Origin: Yoonia sediminilitoris
Lineage (GTDB): Bacteria > Pseudomonadota > Alphaproteobacteria > Rhodobacterales > Rhodobacteraceae
Assembly: GCF_003058085.1 (NCBI RefSeq)
Contig: NZ_QBUD01000002.1
Location: forward strand, 310,001 to 374,000
Length of the DNA: 64,000 nucleotides
Direction: 5' to 3'
In this document: piece after piece, positions 53,517 to 63,345 of the stretch
Layout: every line of letters starts with the position of its first letter
Position numbering within the stretch: position 1 is the stretch's first letter
Notes under the pieces: generated by a model
Told to the model about the DNA's origin: nothing
What the model saw: the letters and a program-made list of their open reading frames with translations, nothing else
Database searches by the model: none
Made by a program: the position numbers and the translations under genes

Positions 53517-54180
53517 GCCATGCATCCCGTAACTGTGTGTAGCGCGCAGTCCAACCGACGATGGCCCCTTGTGCGCGAACCATATCCAGTGTGGCGGCTT
53601 TGAACTGCGGGAAATAGCTTTCGGTGGCGTCTTCAATCAGCAGACAGTCAAAGCCGCGATCGTTTGCTTCGCGCATGGTGGTTTGTACGCAAACCTCTGT
53701 TGTCACACCTGCGAGGATCAGGCTCTTGATGCCATGTGACGTCAGGTGCGCCATCAGCGGGGTTGCGTAGAATGCGCCTTTGCCGGGCTTGTCAATCACC
53801 AGTTCGGTCCCCGTTGGCATAAGTTCCGGGACAATCGCGGCCCCGTCAGCGTCTGCTACAAGAATACGACCCATTGGCCCCGGATCACCGATCCGCAGTC
53901 TGGGTGCCCCTCGGTCCCGCTTTGCGGCGGGCAGATCGCTCAGATCAGGCTTATGACACTCGCGCGTATGGATGACCGCAACCCCCTTGTTCCGGCACAA
54001 CGCCATCAGATCTGACGTGGTTGGTATGATCGCCCGCAAGAGCGATACATCATTTCCCAGCGCTTCACCAAAACCGCCCGGTTCCAGAAAATCACGCTGC
54101 ATGTCGATCACGATCAATGCCGTTGTTGCGGGATCGAACCGAAAACCAAAGGGCTGTGCGTTGCCGACTTCGACCATCAT
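53509..54180 (-). CDS. Isochorismatase-fold cysteine amidohydrolase (second of two)
   Basis: A 223-residue cysteine hydrolase with the family triad visible: Asp26 in [10 protein letters not shown], Lys131 in [13 protein letters not shown] and Cys164 in [12 protein letters not shown]. Members include biuret hydrolase, ureidoacrylate hydrolase (RutB) and N-carbamoyl amidases, so it should hydrolyse a carbamoyl or amide bond, releasing ammonia. It differs from the sister gene at 55679 around the specificity loop (ESYFPQF in place of [10 protein letters not shown]), so the two probably act on different substrates. Four-base overlap with the ATPase gene. Confidence 0.85.
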   Translation of the reverse strand: MMVEVGNAQPFGFRFDPATTALIVIDMQRDFLEPGGFGEALGNDVSLLRAIIPTTSDLMALCRNKGVAVIHTRECHKPDLSDLPAAKRDRGAPRLRIGDPGPMGRILVADADGAAIVPELMPTGTELVIDKPGKGAFYATPLMAHLTSHGIKSLILAGVTTEVCVQTTMREANDRGFDCLLIEDATESYFPQFKAATLDMVRAQGAIVGWTARYTQLRDAWHD

Positions 54181-55682
54181 GCATGGCCTGCCATATGGTG
54201 ACCGATCATGGCGATGTCGGCTTCGGCAGTTGGTACGTCATAGGTTATCCGGCCTTCTGACATGACCAGCACCCGGTCGGTCAATTCCATGATTTCATCT
54301 AGGTCCTCGGACATAATCAGTACTGCTGCCCCCGCATTACGCGCCTGCATGATCCGCGTCCTGATTTCGCCCACGGCCGAGAAATCCAACCCAAAGCAAG
54401 GGTTCGAGATAATCAACAGATCAACATCGCCAGACAGTTCCCGTGCAAGGACCGCCCGTTGGACATTGCCCCCGGACAACGCGTTGATCGGGCTGTCGAT
54501 AGAGGTCGTCTGGACCTTGAATTTGCCGACCAGATCAGACGCACGATTGCGCATGTTCCGACCAGACAGCCAGAAACGGGACTGCCTGTCATTGGTGTCA
54601 AAACTGCGGAAATCCATGTTTTCCGCAACCGTCATGCGCGGTGCGCAGGCGTTGAAGAGCGGCTCTTCGGGGAGGTAACGCACGTTGTGCGCGCGGGCCT
54701 CGTTGCGGGTTGCATCATAGGGGGTGCCCTTGACTTTGATCTCGCCGGATCTGCGCGGGCGTTGACCGGTAAGGATTTCCATCAGTTCCATCTGGCCATT
54801 GCCGGAAATGCCTGCAATGCCCACGATTTCCCCGGCCCGCACTGCGAGCCTGTCGATCTGGATATCCCTCAGACCGGACCGATCCCGAGCGGTTACACCA
54901 CTCAGTTCAAGAACCTTGGCACCGGCAGCCCCTGAACGCGGTGCGGGCTTCGAAATTTCGGCGTCACCCATCATCATGCCTGCCATATCCGCGTGGCTAA
55001 GATCGCTGACTCTGCCGCCTCCGACCAGCTTGCCACGCCGCAGAACGGATACCGCATCTGCAAAGGCTGTCACTTCGCGGAATTTATGGGTGATCATCAG
55101 GACTGAAATTTCGCCGTCCTCACACAGTTGGCGCACGTGGCCCAGGACCTCATCTGCTTCAGCAGGGGTCAGCACTGACGTCGGTTCATCCAGGATCAGG
55201 AATCGCCGCCCAAGATAGAGTTGCTTGAGAATTTCCAGCTTTTGTTTTTCACCGGCTGCCAAGGCCTGTACCGGTTGATCAAGCGGAACCTGAAACGGCA
55301 TCCGGGCCATGAAAGCCTGTAATTTCTTATGCTCGTTACACCAATCGATGATCCGCGGCGCGTCTTCGCGGCTGATCACCAGATTTTCGGCAGCGGTCAG
55401 TGACGGGACCAACGTGAAGTGTTGGTAAACCATGCCCAGCCCCAAGGTATGCGCTACTTTGGGATCGGTAATCCGCGCTTCGCGCCGGTCCACAAGCATT
55501 TCACCAGACGTCGCGTGATAGAACCCCATCATACATTTCACCAGCGTCGACTTGCCCGCACCATTCTCACCCAGCAGCGCATGGAAACTGCCCGGGCTTA
55601 CCTTGATCGAGCAGTCTTCCAATGCAGTGAATGCGCCGAATTGCATCGTCATATGAACCGTCTCGACGCCAATGGCCTTCAT
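54177..55682 (-). CDS. BMP-type ABC transporter ATPase (two nucleotide-binding domains)
   Basis: A 501-residue double ATPase of the sugar/nucleoside-type (YufO/RbsA-like) class. The first domain has Walker [10 protein letters not shown] (about 38-46), a [14 protein letters not shown] signature in place of LSGGQ and Walker [12 protein letters not shown]. The second has a degenerate Walker A (GISGNGQME), [15 protein letters not shown] and the corresponding Walker [14 protein letters not shown] catalytically weak second site is usual in this class. It powers import by the permeases at 57374 and 58287. It is flanked by the two hydrolase genes with overlapping stops and starts. Confidence 0.93.
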   Translation of the reverse strand: MKAIGVETVHMTMQFGAFTALEDCSIKVSPGSFHALLGENGAGKSTLVKCMMGFYHATSGEMLVDRREARITDPKVAHTLGLGMVYQHFTLVPSLTAAENLVISREDAPRIIDWCNEHKKLQAFMARMPFQVPLDQPVQALAAGEKQKLEILKQLYLGRRFLILDEPTSVLTPAEADEVLGHVRQLCEDGEISVLMITHKFREVTAFADAVSVLRRGKLVGGGRVSDLSHADMAGMMMGDAEISKPAPRSGAAGAKVLELSGVTARDRSGLRDIQIDRLAVRAGEIVGIAGISGNGQMELMEILTGQRPRRSGEIKVKGTPYDATRNEARAHNVRYLPEEPLFNACAPRMTVAENMDFRSFDTNDRQSRFWLSGRNMRNRASDLVGKFKVQTTSIDSPINALSGGNVQRAVLARELSGDVDLLIISNPCFGLDFSAVGEIRTRIMQARNAGAAVLIMSEDLDEIMELTDRVLVMSEGRITYDVPTAEADIAMIGHHMAGHA

Positions 55683-56353
55683 GGCAGCTGCTCCAAAACG
55701 GTTTTGCTGTCGCTAACCGCCCCAAAGACGCCCCCCTGCATCGTGACCATCTTCAAGGCGGCGTCATGGTTTCCCTGATCCGTTGCACCGCAACAGTCCG
55801 AAAGGACAAGACACTCAAAGCCCCGGTCATTGCCTTCACGCATCGTGGTCGAGACGCAGACATCAGTCGTGATGCCGGTCAGGATGATATTATCGATCCC
55901 ACGTGTGCGCAGGATCATTTCCAGATCTGTTGCATAGAAGCTGCCTTTGCCGGGTTTGTCGATGATTGGCTCACCCGCGATAGGATAAAGCTCGGGGATA
56001 ATATCCCAGCCGGGTTCCCCCCTGATCAGGATCTTGCCACAGGGGCCCGGATCACCAATGCCTGCGCCAATCTGTTGACTGCGCCAACGCTTGTTGGCAG
56101 GCAGATCGGCCAGATCGGCCCGGTGGCCTTCGCGGGTATGGATAATATGATACCCTTTGGCACGCATGGCGCCCAGCACCGCTTTGATCGGCTCAATGGG
56201 CGCTTGGGTCATGGATAGATCATAACCCATTTTATCCACATAGCCGCCTTCACCACAGAAATCCGTTTGCATATCGATGATCATCAATGCCGTATTTTCG
56301 GGGCGTAGATCCCCGTTATAGGGCCAGACGTAAGGATCGGCTTGAATGGTCAT
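55679..56353 (-). CDS. biuH: Biuret hydrolase-like isochorismatase-family amidohydrolase
   Basis: A 224-residue cysteine hydrolase. Asp27 (MIIDMQTDF), Lys132 (IIDKPGKGS) and Cys165 ([12 protein letters not shown]) match the Asp36/Lys142/Cys175 triad of rhizobial biuret hydrolase, and Gln205 ([10 protein letters not shown]) corresponds to its substrate-contacting Gln215. As I recall that sequence, similarity extends through [31 protein letters not shown] and [10 protein letters not shown]. Biuret would give allophanate plus ammonia; no allophanate hydrolase is in the window. A related carbamoyl compound is the alternative. It overlaps the genes on both sides by four bases. Confidence 0.75.
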   Translation of the reverse strand: MTIQADPYVWPYNGDLRPENTALMIIDMQTDFCGEGGYVDKMGYDLSMTQAPIEPIKAVLGAMRAKGYHIIHTREGHRADLADLPANKRWRSQQIGAGIGDPGPCGKILIRGEPGWDIIPELYPIAGEPIIDKPGKGSFYATDLEMILRTRGIDNIILTGITTDVCVSTTMREGNDRGFECLVLSDCCGATDQGNHDAALKMVTMQGGVFGAVSDSKTVLEQLP

Positions 56354-57363
56354 TCTGCGGCCTCTTTTGTGGGGTTGAATGTCCGTGTTGGCGCTGGAAA
56401 GCCAAAATCAGTGCCGTCTGTGACTTTCACCTCATCCTCCCATGGCAGGCTGTATTGCCCGGCGGCCAAATCGGTCATGTAAGTATACGGGCAATCCTGC
56501 GCCCCCCCTTTGACCGCGACATAGCCGCGATGGCCGAACTGATAGATGTTGTTTTCCACGCCCCAGTTCGCCCGCGCTTCGCGGACCAGATCAGGACGGA
56601 CTTCGGCGGTGATTATCTCGTCTGCGCGCCCTGATGTGCCATGGGCGATGATCGCGCCATCAAAGTTGCAGATCATGCCTTCCCCCATGCTGTCGAAGGT
56701 CCCGTCACTGCCGCACATGCATACATTGGCGGTGACCATCAGGTTGCAGAAGGCATTGGATTGGTTGGTGAATTTCCAACTGTCGCGGATCGGTGCGGTG
56801 TAACCGGCGGTCCGCAGCATGATCTCGGCGCCCTTGTAGGCCGCTTCGCGCGCCATTTCGGGGAACATGCCATCATGGCAGATGATCAGAGAAAGCTTGC
56901 AGCCCTTTGGCCCCTCGACAACCGGAATACCGCTGTCGCCCGGCTCCCATGGCTCCACAGGCACCCAAGGGTGCATTTTGCGATAGTAAAGCTGCACCTC
57001 GCCTGCGTTGTCGATGATCAGCCCGGTATTGTAGGGCATGCCGCCGGGGTTCGCCTCCATAATGGAAAAGCAGCCCCAGATATCGTTGTCGGTGCAGGCT
57101 TGCTTGAAAGCCGCAACCTCGGGGCCGTCCATTGAACACATGATGTCGGGATTGATGTCCATCGACAGCCCATGCAGAGCATATTCAGGGAACACCACAA
57201 GATCCATCGTACCCATGTTGCGGCGGGCCTTTGCAGTCATCTCAACGATCCGGTCGGTTTGAGCGGCCAGATCGGCGGGCGTTTCGACAACGGGCAGTTT
57301 CAGCTGCACCAGACCGATAACCACCCCATTGGGCGATTTGTTCAGACCTCCAAGACCGTTCAT
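56350..57363 (-). CDS. amiF: Formamidase/aliphatic amidase (AmiF-like, nitrilase superfamily)
   Basis: A 337-residue nitrilase-superfamily amidase. The triad is visible: Glu60 in [12 protein letters not shown], Lys129 in YYRKMHPW and Cys162 in [10 protein letters not shown]. Long stretches parallel Helicobacter formamidase AmiF ([49 protein letters not shown]), including the length and the end. It would release ammonia from formamide or another short amide. The ATG at 57363 has GGAGAG six bases upstream. It follows the permease genes and overlaps the biuret hydrolase-like gene, so it is part of the same uptake operon. Substrate could differ from formamide. Confidence 0.82.
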   Translation of the reverse strand: MNGLGGLNKSPNGVVIGLVQLKLPVVETPADLAAQTDRIVEMTAKARRNMGTMDLVVFPEYALHGLSMDINPDIMCSMDGPEVAAFKQACTDNDIWGCFSIMEANPGGMPYNTGLIIDNAGEVQLYYRKMHPWVPVEPWEPGDSGIPVVEGPKGCKLSLIICHDGMFPEMAREAAYKGAEIMLRTAGYTAPIRDSWKFTNQSNAFCNLMVTANVCMCGSDGTFDSMGEGMICNFDGAIIAHGTSGRADEIITAEVRPDLVREARANWGVENNIYQFGHRGYVAVKGGAQDCPYTYMTDLAAGQYSLPWEDEVKVTDGTDFGFPAPTRTFNPTKEAAE

Positions 57364-57373
57364 GATGTCTCTC

Positions 57374-58297
57374 CTATTTGGTAATACTGAGTTCGCCCGG
57401 CGCACCGGTCATGGCGCGGGTCGGCGATGATGTTACGATCAGGACACCTAGTGTCAGGACGTAGGGTGCCGCAAAAAACAGATAGTAGCCTTCGGACACG
57501 CCGACCGATTGCAGGGTCGGTCCCAAGGCCCCGGCCCCGCCGAACAACAGTGCAGCCCCAAAGCAGGCAAGTGGGTTCCAGCGCGCAAAGATCACGAGGG
57601 CGACAGCCATCAGCCCTTGACCGGATGAGATGCCTTCGTTCCAGCTACCGGGGTAATAAAGCGACAGATACGCCCCTCCGACCCCTGCAAAAGCACCTCC
57701 CACTGCGGTAGCGCAGATGCGTACAAGCGCAGGGCGCAGTCCCATGGCGCGGGCAGCATCTGTACTGTCCCCAACGACCCGGACAATCAGCCCGACCCGG
57801 GTACTGCGAAACATCCACCACATGGCGACGGCAAGGACTGCTCCGATCAGAAACAAGACGTTGACCTGCAAGGCGGCCCGCACCTGCGGTACATCCGACC
57901 ACCATCCAAAACCGATTGATGGCAAATTCGGCGCAACAGGCTGCACAAAGGGCTTGCCGAAGTAAAACGCCAGCCCCATGCCAAGGATCATCATAGCAAT
58001 GCCAACGGCGATATCGTTCACCTTGGGCAGCGAACATATAAGGCCATGCAACAGGCCAAACATCGCGCCGCTGATTGCGGCAGCAAAGACGCCAAGCCAG
58101 GGTGATCCCGTCAGATAGGCCGCCGCATAGCCAGACATGGCCCCAAAGACGAGCGTTCCTTCAAGGCCAAGATTGATCCGGCCTGATCTTTCTGTCAGCG
58201 CCTCGCCCAAGCTCACAAACAAAAACGGGGTTGAGACCCGAATTGCCCCGCCGATGATGGCAAGCGGGATCACCCAAAGGCCCAAATCAGTTTCCAT
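57374..58297 (-). CDS. BMP-type ABC transporter permease (second)
   Basis: A 307-residue membrane protein with about eight helices, of the YufQ/BmpA-system permease family: FLFVSLGEALTERSGRINLGLEGTLVFGAMSGY near the start and VVGDSTDAARAMGLRP in the cytoplasmic loop that contacts the ATPase. The ATG at 58297 is chosen because it begins a normal permease N-terminus and overlaps the previous stop by eleven bases. It pairs with the permease at 58287-59405. Confidence 0.92.
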   Translation of the reverse strand: METDLGLWVIPLAIIGGAIRVSTPFLFVSLGEALTERSGRINLGLEGTLVFGAMSGYAAAYLTGSPWLGVFAAAISGAMFGLLHGLICSLPKVNDIAVGIAMMILGMGLAFYFGKPFVQPVAPNLPSIGFGWWSDVPQVRAALQVNVLFLIGAVLAVAMWWMFRSTRVGLIVRVVGDSTDAARAMGLRPALVRICATAVGGAFAGVGGAYLSLYYPGSWNEGISSGQGLMAVALVIFARWNPLACFGAALLFGGAGALGPTLQSVGVSEGYYLFFAAPYVLTLGVLIVTSSPTRAMTGAPGELSITK

Positions 58298-59405
58298 CGC
58301 GTGTGCTCCACCGTTCCGGGGCGAAGAATTTGAACCGCCCAAAGAGTGTGTCTGAAATCAGGATCGCCAGAAAAACAAACCCTTGCAGAACCAGGACCGT
58401 TGCATCTGGAAGATCCATGCGGCGTTGGACCAAACCGGACGATGCTTCAAAGCCTGCAAGCAGGACTGCCACAGGAATGATCGCCAGCGGGTTATGCCGG
58501 GCGAGAAATGCAATCAGGATGCCTGTATAGCCATAGCCACCCGCAAGGCTGGCGTTCGCCGATCCATGCACGGCGGCGACCTCAAAGAACCCGGCCATAC
58601 CGGCAAAAGCACCGCCCAGTGCCGTAAACCCGACAATCAACCACCCGACAGGCAGCCCCTGCACCTGTGCCGCGCGCACATTTCCGCCCGCGATCCGGGC
58701 CGCAAAGCCCCATGTGGTCTTTTCGATCAATACCCAGGCCAGCACGCAGCAGACCACCCCGAAAGCCAGTCCCCAATGCACGTCCCAGCCGGGCAGGTTT
58801 CCGATGCGTAAAGCATCGTCCAAGGGGGCAGTGGACGGTTTATTCAGGCTGGCCGGGTCCCGCAATGGCCCTTCGACAAGGTGGTTCATCAAGGCGATAG
58901 CGATATAGGCCATCAGCAGGCTGGCGATGGTTTCGTTCACCCCTCGAAAGTGACGCAATGCACCAACCGCGCCGATCCAGACCGCGCCGATCACCATGGC
59001 GCACACCAGCATCAGTGGCAGGGCCAACGCAGCAGGGGTTCCGGCAAGCATAACAGCCGCAGCCCCCGCCCCGACGCCACCCAGAACAATTGCGCCTTCA
59101 CCCCCGATGACAACGAGGCCCAATCGCGCGGGTAGCGCGACGCAAAGCGCCGCAAGCAACAAAGGTGCCGCCCGCGACAACGTGTTTTGCCATGAAAAGG
59201 CCGTGCCGAAACCGGCGCGATAAACCAGTGATAAGAACTCAGTCGGTGATTTGCCCTGCAACAGCAGAAAAACGCTGAAAATTGCAAAGCCCACGAGCAG
59301 CGCGCCAACGGGGATAACCACCGCTTCTGCGCGCCGGGCCACAGCCGCACGCCCCAACAAAGGACGCGCGACTGTGGCAGGTAAGGAGGGTGATGAAACG
59401 CGCAT
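58287..59405 (-). CDS. BMP-type ABC transporter permease (first)
   Basis: A 372-residue membrane protein, YufP-like, with a cytoplasmic N-terminus of about 28 residues and roughly nine helices. Family motifs: TLSRAAPLLLAALCVALPARLGLVVIGGEGAIVLGG (landmark), FRGVNETIASLLMAYIAIALMN, and IAGGNVRAAQVQGLPVGW in the coupling loop. Starts GTG (59408) and ATG (59405) are adjacent; ATG is preferred. It starts eight bases after the binding-protein stop. Confidence 0.92.
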   Translation of the reverse strand: MRVSSPSLPATVARPLLGRAAVARRAEAVVIPVGALLVGFAIFSVFLLLQGKSPTEFLSLVYRAGFGTAFSWQNTLSRAAPLLLAALCVALPARLGLVVIGGEGAIVLGGVGAGAAAVMLAGTPAALALPLMLVCAMVIGAVWIGAVGALRHFRGVNETIASLLMAYIAIALMNHLVEGPLRDPASLNKPSTAPLDDALRIGNLPGWDVHWGLAFGVVCCVLAWVLIEKTTWGFAARIAGGNVRAAQVQGLPVGWLIVGFTALGGAFAGMAGFFEVAAVHGSANASLAGGYGYTGILIAFLARHNPLAIIPVAVLLAGFEASSGLVQRRMDLPDATVLVLQGFVFLAILISDTLFGRFKFFAPERWSTRDGN

Positions 59406-59413
59406 CACACCGA

Positions 59414-60529
59414 TCAGGAGGTCGAACCGATCACGCCTTCTACCAGATAATCCATGCTTTCCAGCGCGATATCATCTTCGGCAAAGCCTTCCCCCGCAGC
59501 CGCAATGACGTTGCCACTGTTATCATTCAGCGGGCCTTTGATGGCTGCAAATCCACCGGCCATGATTTGCGCTTTCGTTGCCTCAAACTGGGCGCGGGAT
59601 GCGTCAGACACGGCGGGGCCAAGAGGGGACATCTTGATAAAGCCGTCGGCCAGCCCGCCGCGCACAAAGTTATCAATCGTGCCGCCATCCAGCACAGTCT
59701 GAACCATGCCTGTATAGACACCGGCCCAGTTCCATTCGGCACCTGTCAGGTATTTTTCGGGGGCGAGCGGGGACTGGTTGGCGTGGTAGCCACAGACATA
59801 GGCATCGCGGCCCGCAGCGGTCTCCATCACGACTTTGGGTCCATCCACATGGCAGGTGATCACGTCACAGCCCGCATCTGCCAGAGCGTTGGTCGCCTCG
59901 GCCTCTTTCACAGCCAATGACCATTCCCCGGTAAAGATCACCTGGCAGGTGATTTCCGGATCGACCTGACGCGCACCCAACAGGAAAGAGTTGATATTCA
60001 GCAGAACCTGCGGGATGGGCTTGGCCGCGACAAAGCCAATTTTCTTGGTTGTCGTCGCGTGGCCTGCCGTGATGCCGTTCAGGTATTGCCCCATGCCGAT
60101 ATAGCCGAAATAGGACCCGACATTTGTCGGCATGCCTTCGGACCACAGGCCGGCGGCGTGTTGAAAGCGTACGTCAGGGTGTTTTGGCGCGGTTTCGAGA
60201 ACATGCGGGTCGAAATAGCCAAAGGATGTCGGGAAGAGCAGTTTTGTTTCATCGAAGTTAATCATCGATTCCATCGATTTCTGCACATCGATGGTTTCGG
60301 CGACGTTTTCTTCCTCAACCACTGTGACGCCTTCCATGGCTTTCACAGCTGCAGCGCCTTCGGCGTGGGCCTGATTGTAGCCGAAATCATCCTTTGGGCC
60401 GACATAGATAAAACCAACGCTTAGCGGGGCGTGTCCATCCGCAAAGGCAAGCTGCGGCATTGCTGTGGCACCAGCAAGAGCAGCCGTACCGCTTAGAAAA
60501 CGACGACGGGAAAAGGGGGGGATCGACAT
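59414..60529 (-). CDS. BMP-family ABC transporter substrate-binding protein
   Basis: A 371-residue periplasmic binding protein with a twin-arginine signal (SRRRFLSG, cut near AFA at about 30). The BMP/Med-type fold has VGFIYVGPKDDFGYNQAHAEGA, then KLLFPTSFGYFDPHVLETA and GMGQYLNGITAGHATTTKKIGFV. Family members bind nucleosides, purines or other nitrogen compounds; the amidases in the operon point to an amide or ureide. AAGGAGT precedes the ATG by six bases. It is the first structural gene; a small hairpin lies in its leader and a LysR gene upstream. Confidence 0.92.
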   Translation of the reverse strand: MSIPPFSRRRFLSGTAALAGATAMPQLAFADGHAPLSVGFIYVGPKDDFGYNQAHAEGAAAVKAMEGVTVVEEENVAETIDVQKSMESMINFDETKLLFPTSFGYFDPHVLETAPKHPDVRFQHAAGLWSEGMPTNVGSYFGYIGMGQYLNGITAGHATTTKKIGFVAAKPIPQVLLNINSFLLGARQVDPEITCQVIFTGEWSLAVKEAEATNALADAGCDVITCHVDGPKVVMETAAGRDAYVCGYHANQSPLAPEKYLTGAEWNWAGVYTGMVQTVLDGGTIDNFVRGGLADGFIKMSPLGPAVSDASRAQFEATKAQIMAGGFAAIKGPLNDNSGNVIAAAGEGFAEDDIALESMDYLVEGVIGSTS

Positions 60530-60565
60530 GCAAATACTCCTTATATTCTGAACGCGCTATAACCG

Positions 60566-60584
60566 CGGCTGATGTGGTCAGCCG
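60566..60584 (-). other. Hairpin in the leader of the uptake operon
   Basis: CGGCTGA (60566-60572) and TCAGCCG (60578-60584) form a perfect seven-pair stem with a five-base loop, 37 bases upstream of the binding-protein start. No T-run follows. It may be an RNA element or an operator for the adjacent LysR protein. I could not match it to a known riboswitch. Confidence 0.35.
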
Positions 60585-60687
60585 GCGGATCAGTCGCGAT
60601 CATCATGAGGTGTGCTTTGCGTTGCTGTCTTCTGCTATTATCGCACCGTTATGCTGCAAAAAACGCAACACGGACGCGCATGCAAAA

Positions 60688-61602
60688 TCAGGATGTGTGC
60701 CACGTCCCGTTGAGCCCCTCCAGCGCTGCAACAAGTTGTTGCCCGAACTTTGATGACGCAACCGGAAGAACGCGCCCCTTCATCTGACCAAGCAGAAGCT
60801 GGCCGGGCCGCACATCCCGTTCGGCCAGCGGCCGATGCCCGAAGCCCGCGTCTTGTTGCGGTTTCAGGCCAATCGGGATTTGAAAGCCAACCGCGTTTTC
60901 CTGGGTCACATAGTGCCGGATCAAATCAAAGGATTCCGTCTCGACCGTCGGGGTCAGCGTCCGGCCGATTGACGTGGCCCCAAGTTCGAGCAAATGACGC
61001 ACACCATATGCGGGCGCAGGCAGAACAAGTGGATGGTTCAGGCAATCCCGCAGCCTGAGATCAGGCTTTTCCGCCAATGGGCTGCCGTTTTGAAACAGCG
61101 CATGCACCTTTTGCGGCAAGGCATAAATGACATCGAATTCCACCAAATGCACCGGCTCAAACACCAGTGCCAGATCGCTGCTGTAGGATGCCAGGTCACG
61201 CTCTGCCTGCGCCCTGTCGCGCACGTTGATCGAAAAGGTCACGCCCGGATGTTCTGCCCGGTAGATCGCAATTTGCTTTGGCAGAAAATATGGCAGCAAG
61301 GCTTGCGAACAGGCGATCGAGATATGGCCGCGCCGTTCCCCCGAGAGGTCGGCGACCTGCGACTGCACGCGCGCCAGATCAGTCCGCTGCAAGCGAATAT
61401 GCTGCATCAGCAATTCGCCCGCAGGGTTCAGCCGCATCCCGCGCGGAAGCCGTTCAAAGATCGGCCAGCCGAATTCCTGCTCGAATCCCTGAATACGTCT
61501 GTTCAACGCGGACGCCGTTAAATTTGTGTCCTCCGCGGCCTTACGGATCGAGCCCGCGCGCACCACGGCTTCGATCAGTTCAAAGGTTCTTAGGTAGCGC
61601 AT
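60688..61602 (-). CDS. LysR-family transcription regulator
   Basis: A 304-residue LysR-type regulator. The N-terminal winged helix (RYLRTFELIEAVVRAGSIRKAAEDTNLTASALNRRI, about 2-38) has normal spacing, followed by the linker helix and a two-lobed effector domain (GHISIACSQALLPYFLP, FSINVRDRAQAERDLASYSSDLALVF). It lies 158 bases upstream of the BMP operon on the same strand and diverges from the family-5 transporter, so it may control either. The 133-base divergent region should hold its operators; I could not fix a T-N11-A box. Confidence 0.92.
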   Translation of the reverse strand: MRYLRTFELIEAVVRAGSIRKAAEDTNLTASALNRRIQGFEQEFGWPIFERLPRGMRLNPAGELLMQHIRLQRTDLARVQSQVADLSGERRGHISIACSQALLPYFLPKQIAIYRAEHPGVTFSINVRDRAQAERDLASYSSDLALVFEPVHLVEFDVIYALPQKVHALFQNGSPLAEKPDLRLRDCLNHPLVLPAPAYGVRHLLELGATSIGRTLTPTVETESFDLIRHYVTQENAVGFQIPIGLKPQQDAGFGHRPLAERDVRPGQLLLGQMKGRVLPVASSKFGQQLVAALEGLNGTWHTS

Positions 61603-61735
61603 GTCATGGCATTCCTTATCCGATGCATTTTTTGCACCGATTGTGTTCTTTTATAGCATTAGAAGTGCACGCTGTTCCATTGCAAGCTCTTACACAACAA
61701 AATCAAGAGCCCCCACACCAACAGCGAGAGATCTG

Positions 61736-63343
61736 ATGACCGATACAACTTCAAGACGCAATTTCCTGAAAATGGGGGTCGCTGGCGCGTCTGTCCTGCC
61801 TTTCTTGCGCGCTATGCCTGCCGCCGCCCAAGGGAACGACACATTGGTTGTCGTGACGGGTGCAACGATCAACAGCCTTGATTTGCATCGCACCGGCACC
61901 AGCCGCGCGTCGTATCAAGTGGGCATCAACTGCTATGATCGCCTGCTGACCTTCGGCACAAAGGAAGTGCCCGGCAACGGACTGTCCTATGACTACACAG
62001 TCGTAGAACCCGAACTGGCTGAAAGCTGGACAGAATCCGATGACGGGCTGACCCTGACCTTCAAGCTGAAACCGGATGCGACCTTCTGGGACGGCCGCAA
62101 AGTGACGGCAGCCGATGTGAAATGGTCCTTCGACCGCGCTGTTTCCGTGGGTGGTTTCCCGACGGTGCAGATGAAAGCCGGTGGGCTGGAGCGTCCGGAG
62201 CAATTCATTGCCGAAGATGAAGATACATTCATCATCAAGCTGGATCGTCCATCGAAACTGACGATCCCTGATCTGGCTGTGCCTGTTCCCTATATCATCA
62301 ACGCTGAGGAAGCGAAGGCCAACGCCACCGAGGACGACCCATGGGCGATGGAATACCTGCATACGACGCCCGCCGGATCAGGTGCCTTCAAAGTCGCCCG
62401 CTGGACCCCGGGTGAACAGCTTGTCTACGAACGCAACGATGCATGGGTGGGCGGCCCACTGCCCGAAGTGCAGCGCGTTGTGATCCGCGAAGTTCCCAGC
62501 CCTGCCACCCGCCGTGCCTTGCTGGAACGTGGCGATGTGCAGGTGGCCTTTGACATCCCCGATAAGGACGCCGCAGAACTGGCGGATACATTGGATGTCT
62601 TTTCGACCCCGGTCGAAAACTGCATCCACTGCCTGTGCCCGAACTTCGCGTTTGAGCCGTTTCAGGATGCCAATGTGCGCAAAGCCATCGCCTATGCCGT
62701 CCCTTACGAGGACATTTTCCAGGCGGCTGCCTTTGGCCGCGGCCTGCCTATGTGGGGCGGCGAGGAGGAGATCACCGACATCGCTTGGCCACGCAAGACC
62801 CAGTACTATACGGATCTGGATAAGGCCCGTGAACTGATGGCACAATCCGCCTATCCGGATGGGTTCGAGGTACCCTTGTCGATCAGCCTCGACCTTGCCT
62901 CATGGATGGAACCAACTGCGTTGCTGGTGCAGGAAGCCTTGGGCGAAATCGGGATCACGGTCGAGATTGAAAAGATCCCCGGTGCCAACTGGAGGACCGC
63001 TGTACTGGTGGAAAAGCGCCTGCCGTTGCATCTGGAAAACTTCGGTGGCTGGCTGAACACACCGGATTATTATTTCTTCTGGGCCTATCAGGAAGGGCAT
63101 CTGTTCAACTCCTCCAACTACCGCAATGACGAAGTTGAAGAGCTGACAAATGCGACTTTGCATATGCCGATGGACGATCCTGAATATGCACCCAAGATCA
63201 TGCGCATGTTCGAGATTGTGCTGGATGAATTGCCCCGTATTCCGCTGTATCAGCCTGCCCTAAATGTGGCGACCAATGGAGCTGAAGGGTATGAATTCTG
63301 GTTCCATCGCCAGCTTGACTCTCGGGTCCTGAAGGCCGTCTGA
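61736..63343 (+). CDS. Family-5 (peptide/nickel-type) ABC substrate-binding protein
   Basis: A 535-residue periplasmic protein with a twin-arginine signal (TSRRNFLKMGVAG, cut near PAAAQG). The family-5 binding fold is seen in INCYDRLLTFG, VVEPELAESWTESDDGLTLTFKLKPDATFWDGRKVTAADVKWSFDR (landmark) and a C-terminal LPRIPLYQP. Ligands of the class include di- and oligopeptides and other compounds; the ligand is not deducible. GAGAG lies six bases before the ATG at 61736. The frame is open further upstream into the lysR promoter region without signal-peptide features. The permease starts two bases after its stop. Confidence 0.92.
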   Translation: MTDTTSRRNFLKMGVAGASVLPFLRAMPAAAQGNDTLVVVTGATINSLDLHRTGTSRASYQVGINCYDRLLTFGTKEVPGNGLSYDYTVVEPELAESWTESDDGLTLTFKLKPDATFWDGRKVTAADVKWSFDRAVSVGGFPTVQMKAGGLERPEQFIAEDEDTFIIKLDRPSKLTIPDLAVPVPYIINAEEAKANATEDDPWAMEYLHTTPAGSGAFKVARWTPGEQLVYERNDAWVGGPLPEVQRVVIREVPSPATRRALLERGDVQVAFDIPDKDAAELADTLDVFSTPVENCIHCLCPNFAFEPFQDANVRKAIAYAVPYEDIFQAAAFGRGLPMWGGEEEITDIAWPRKTQYYTDLDKARELMAQSAYPDGFEVPLSISLDLASWMEPTALLVQEALGEIGITVEIEKIPGANWRTAVLVEKRLPLHLENFGGWLNTPDYYFFWAYQEGHLFNSSNYRNDEVEELTNATLHMPMDDPEYAPKIMRMFEIVLDELPRIPLYQPALNVATNGAEGYEFWFHRQLDSRVLKAV

Positions 63344-63345
63344 AC

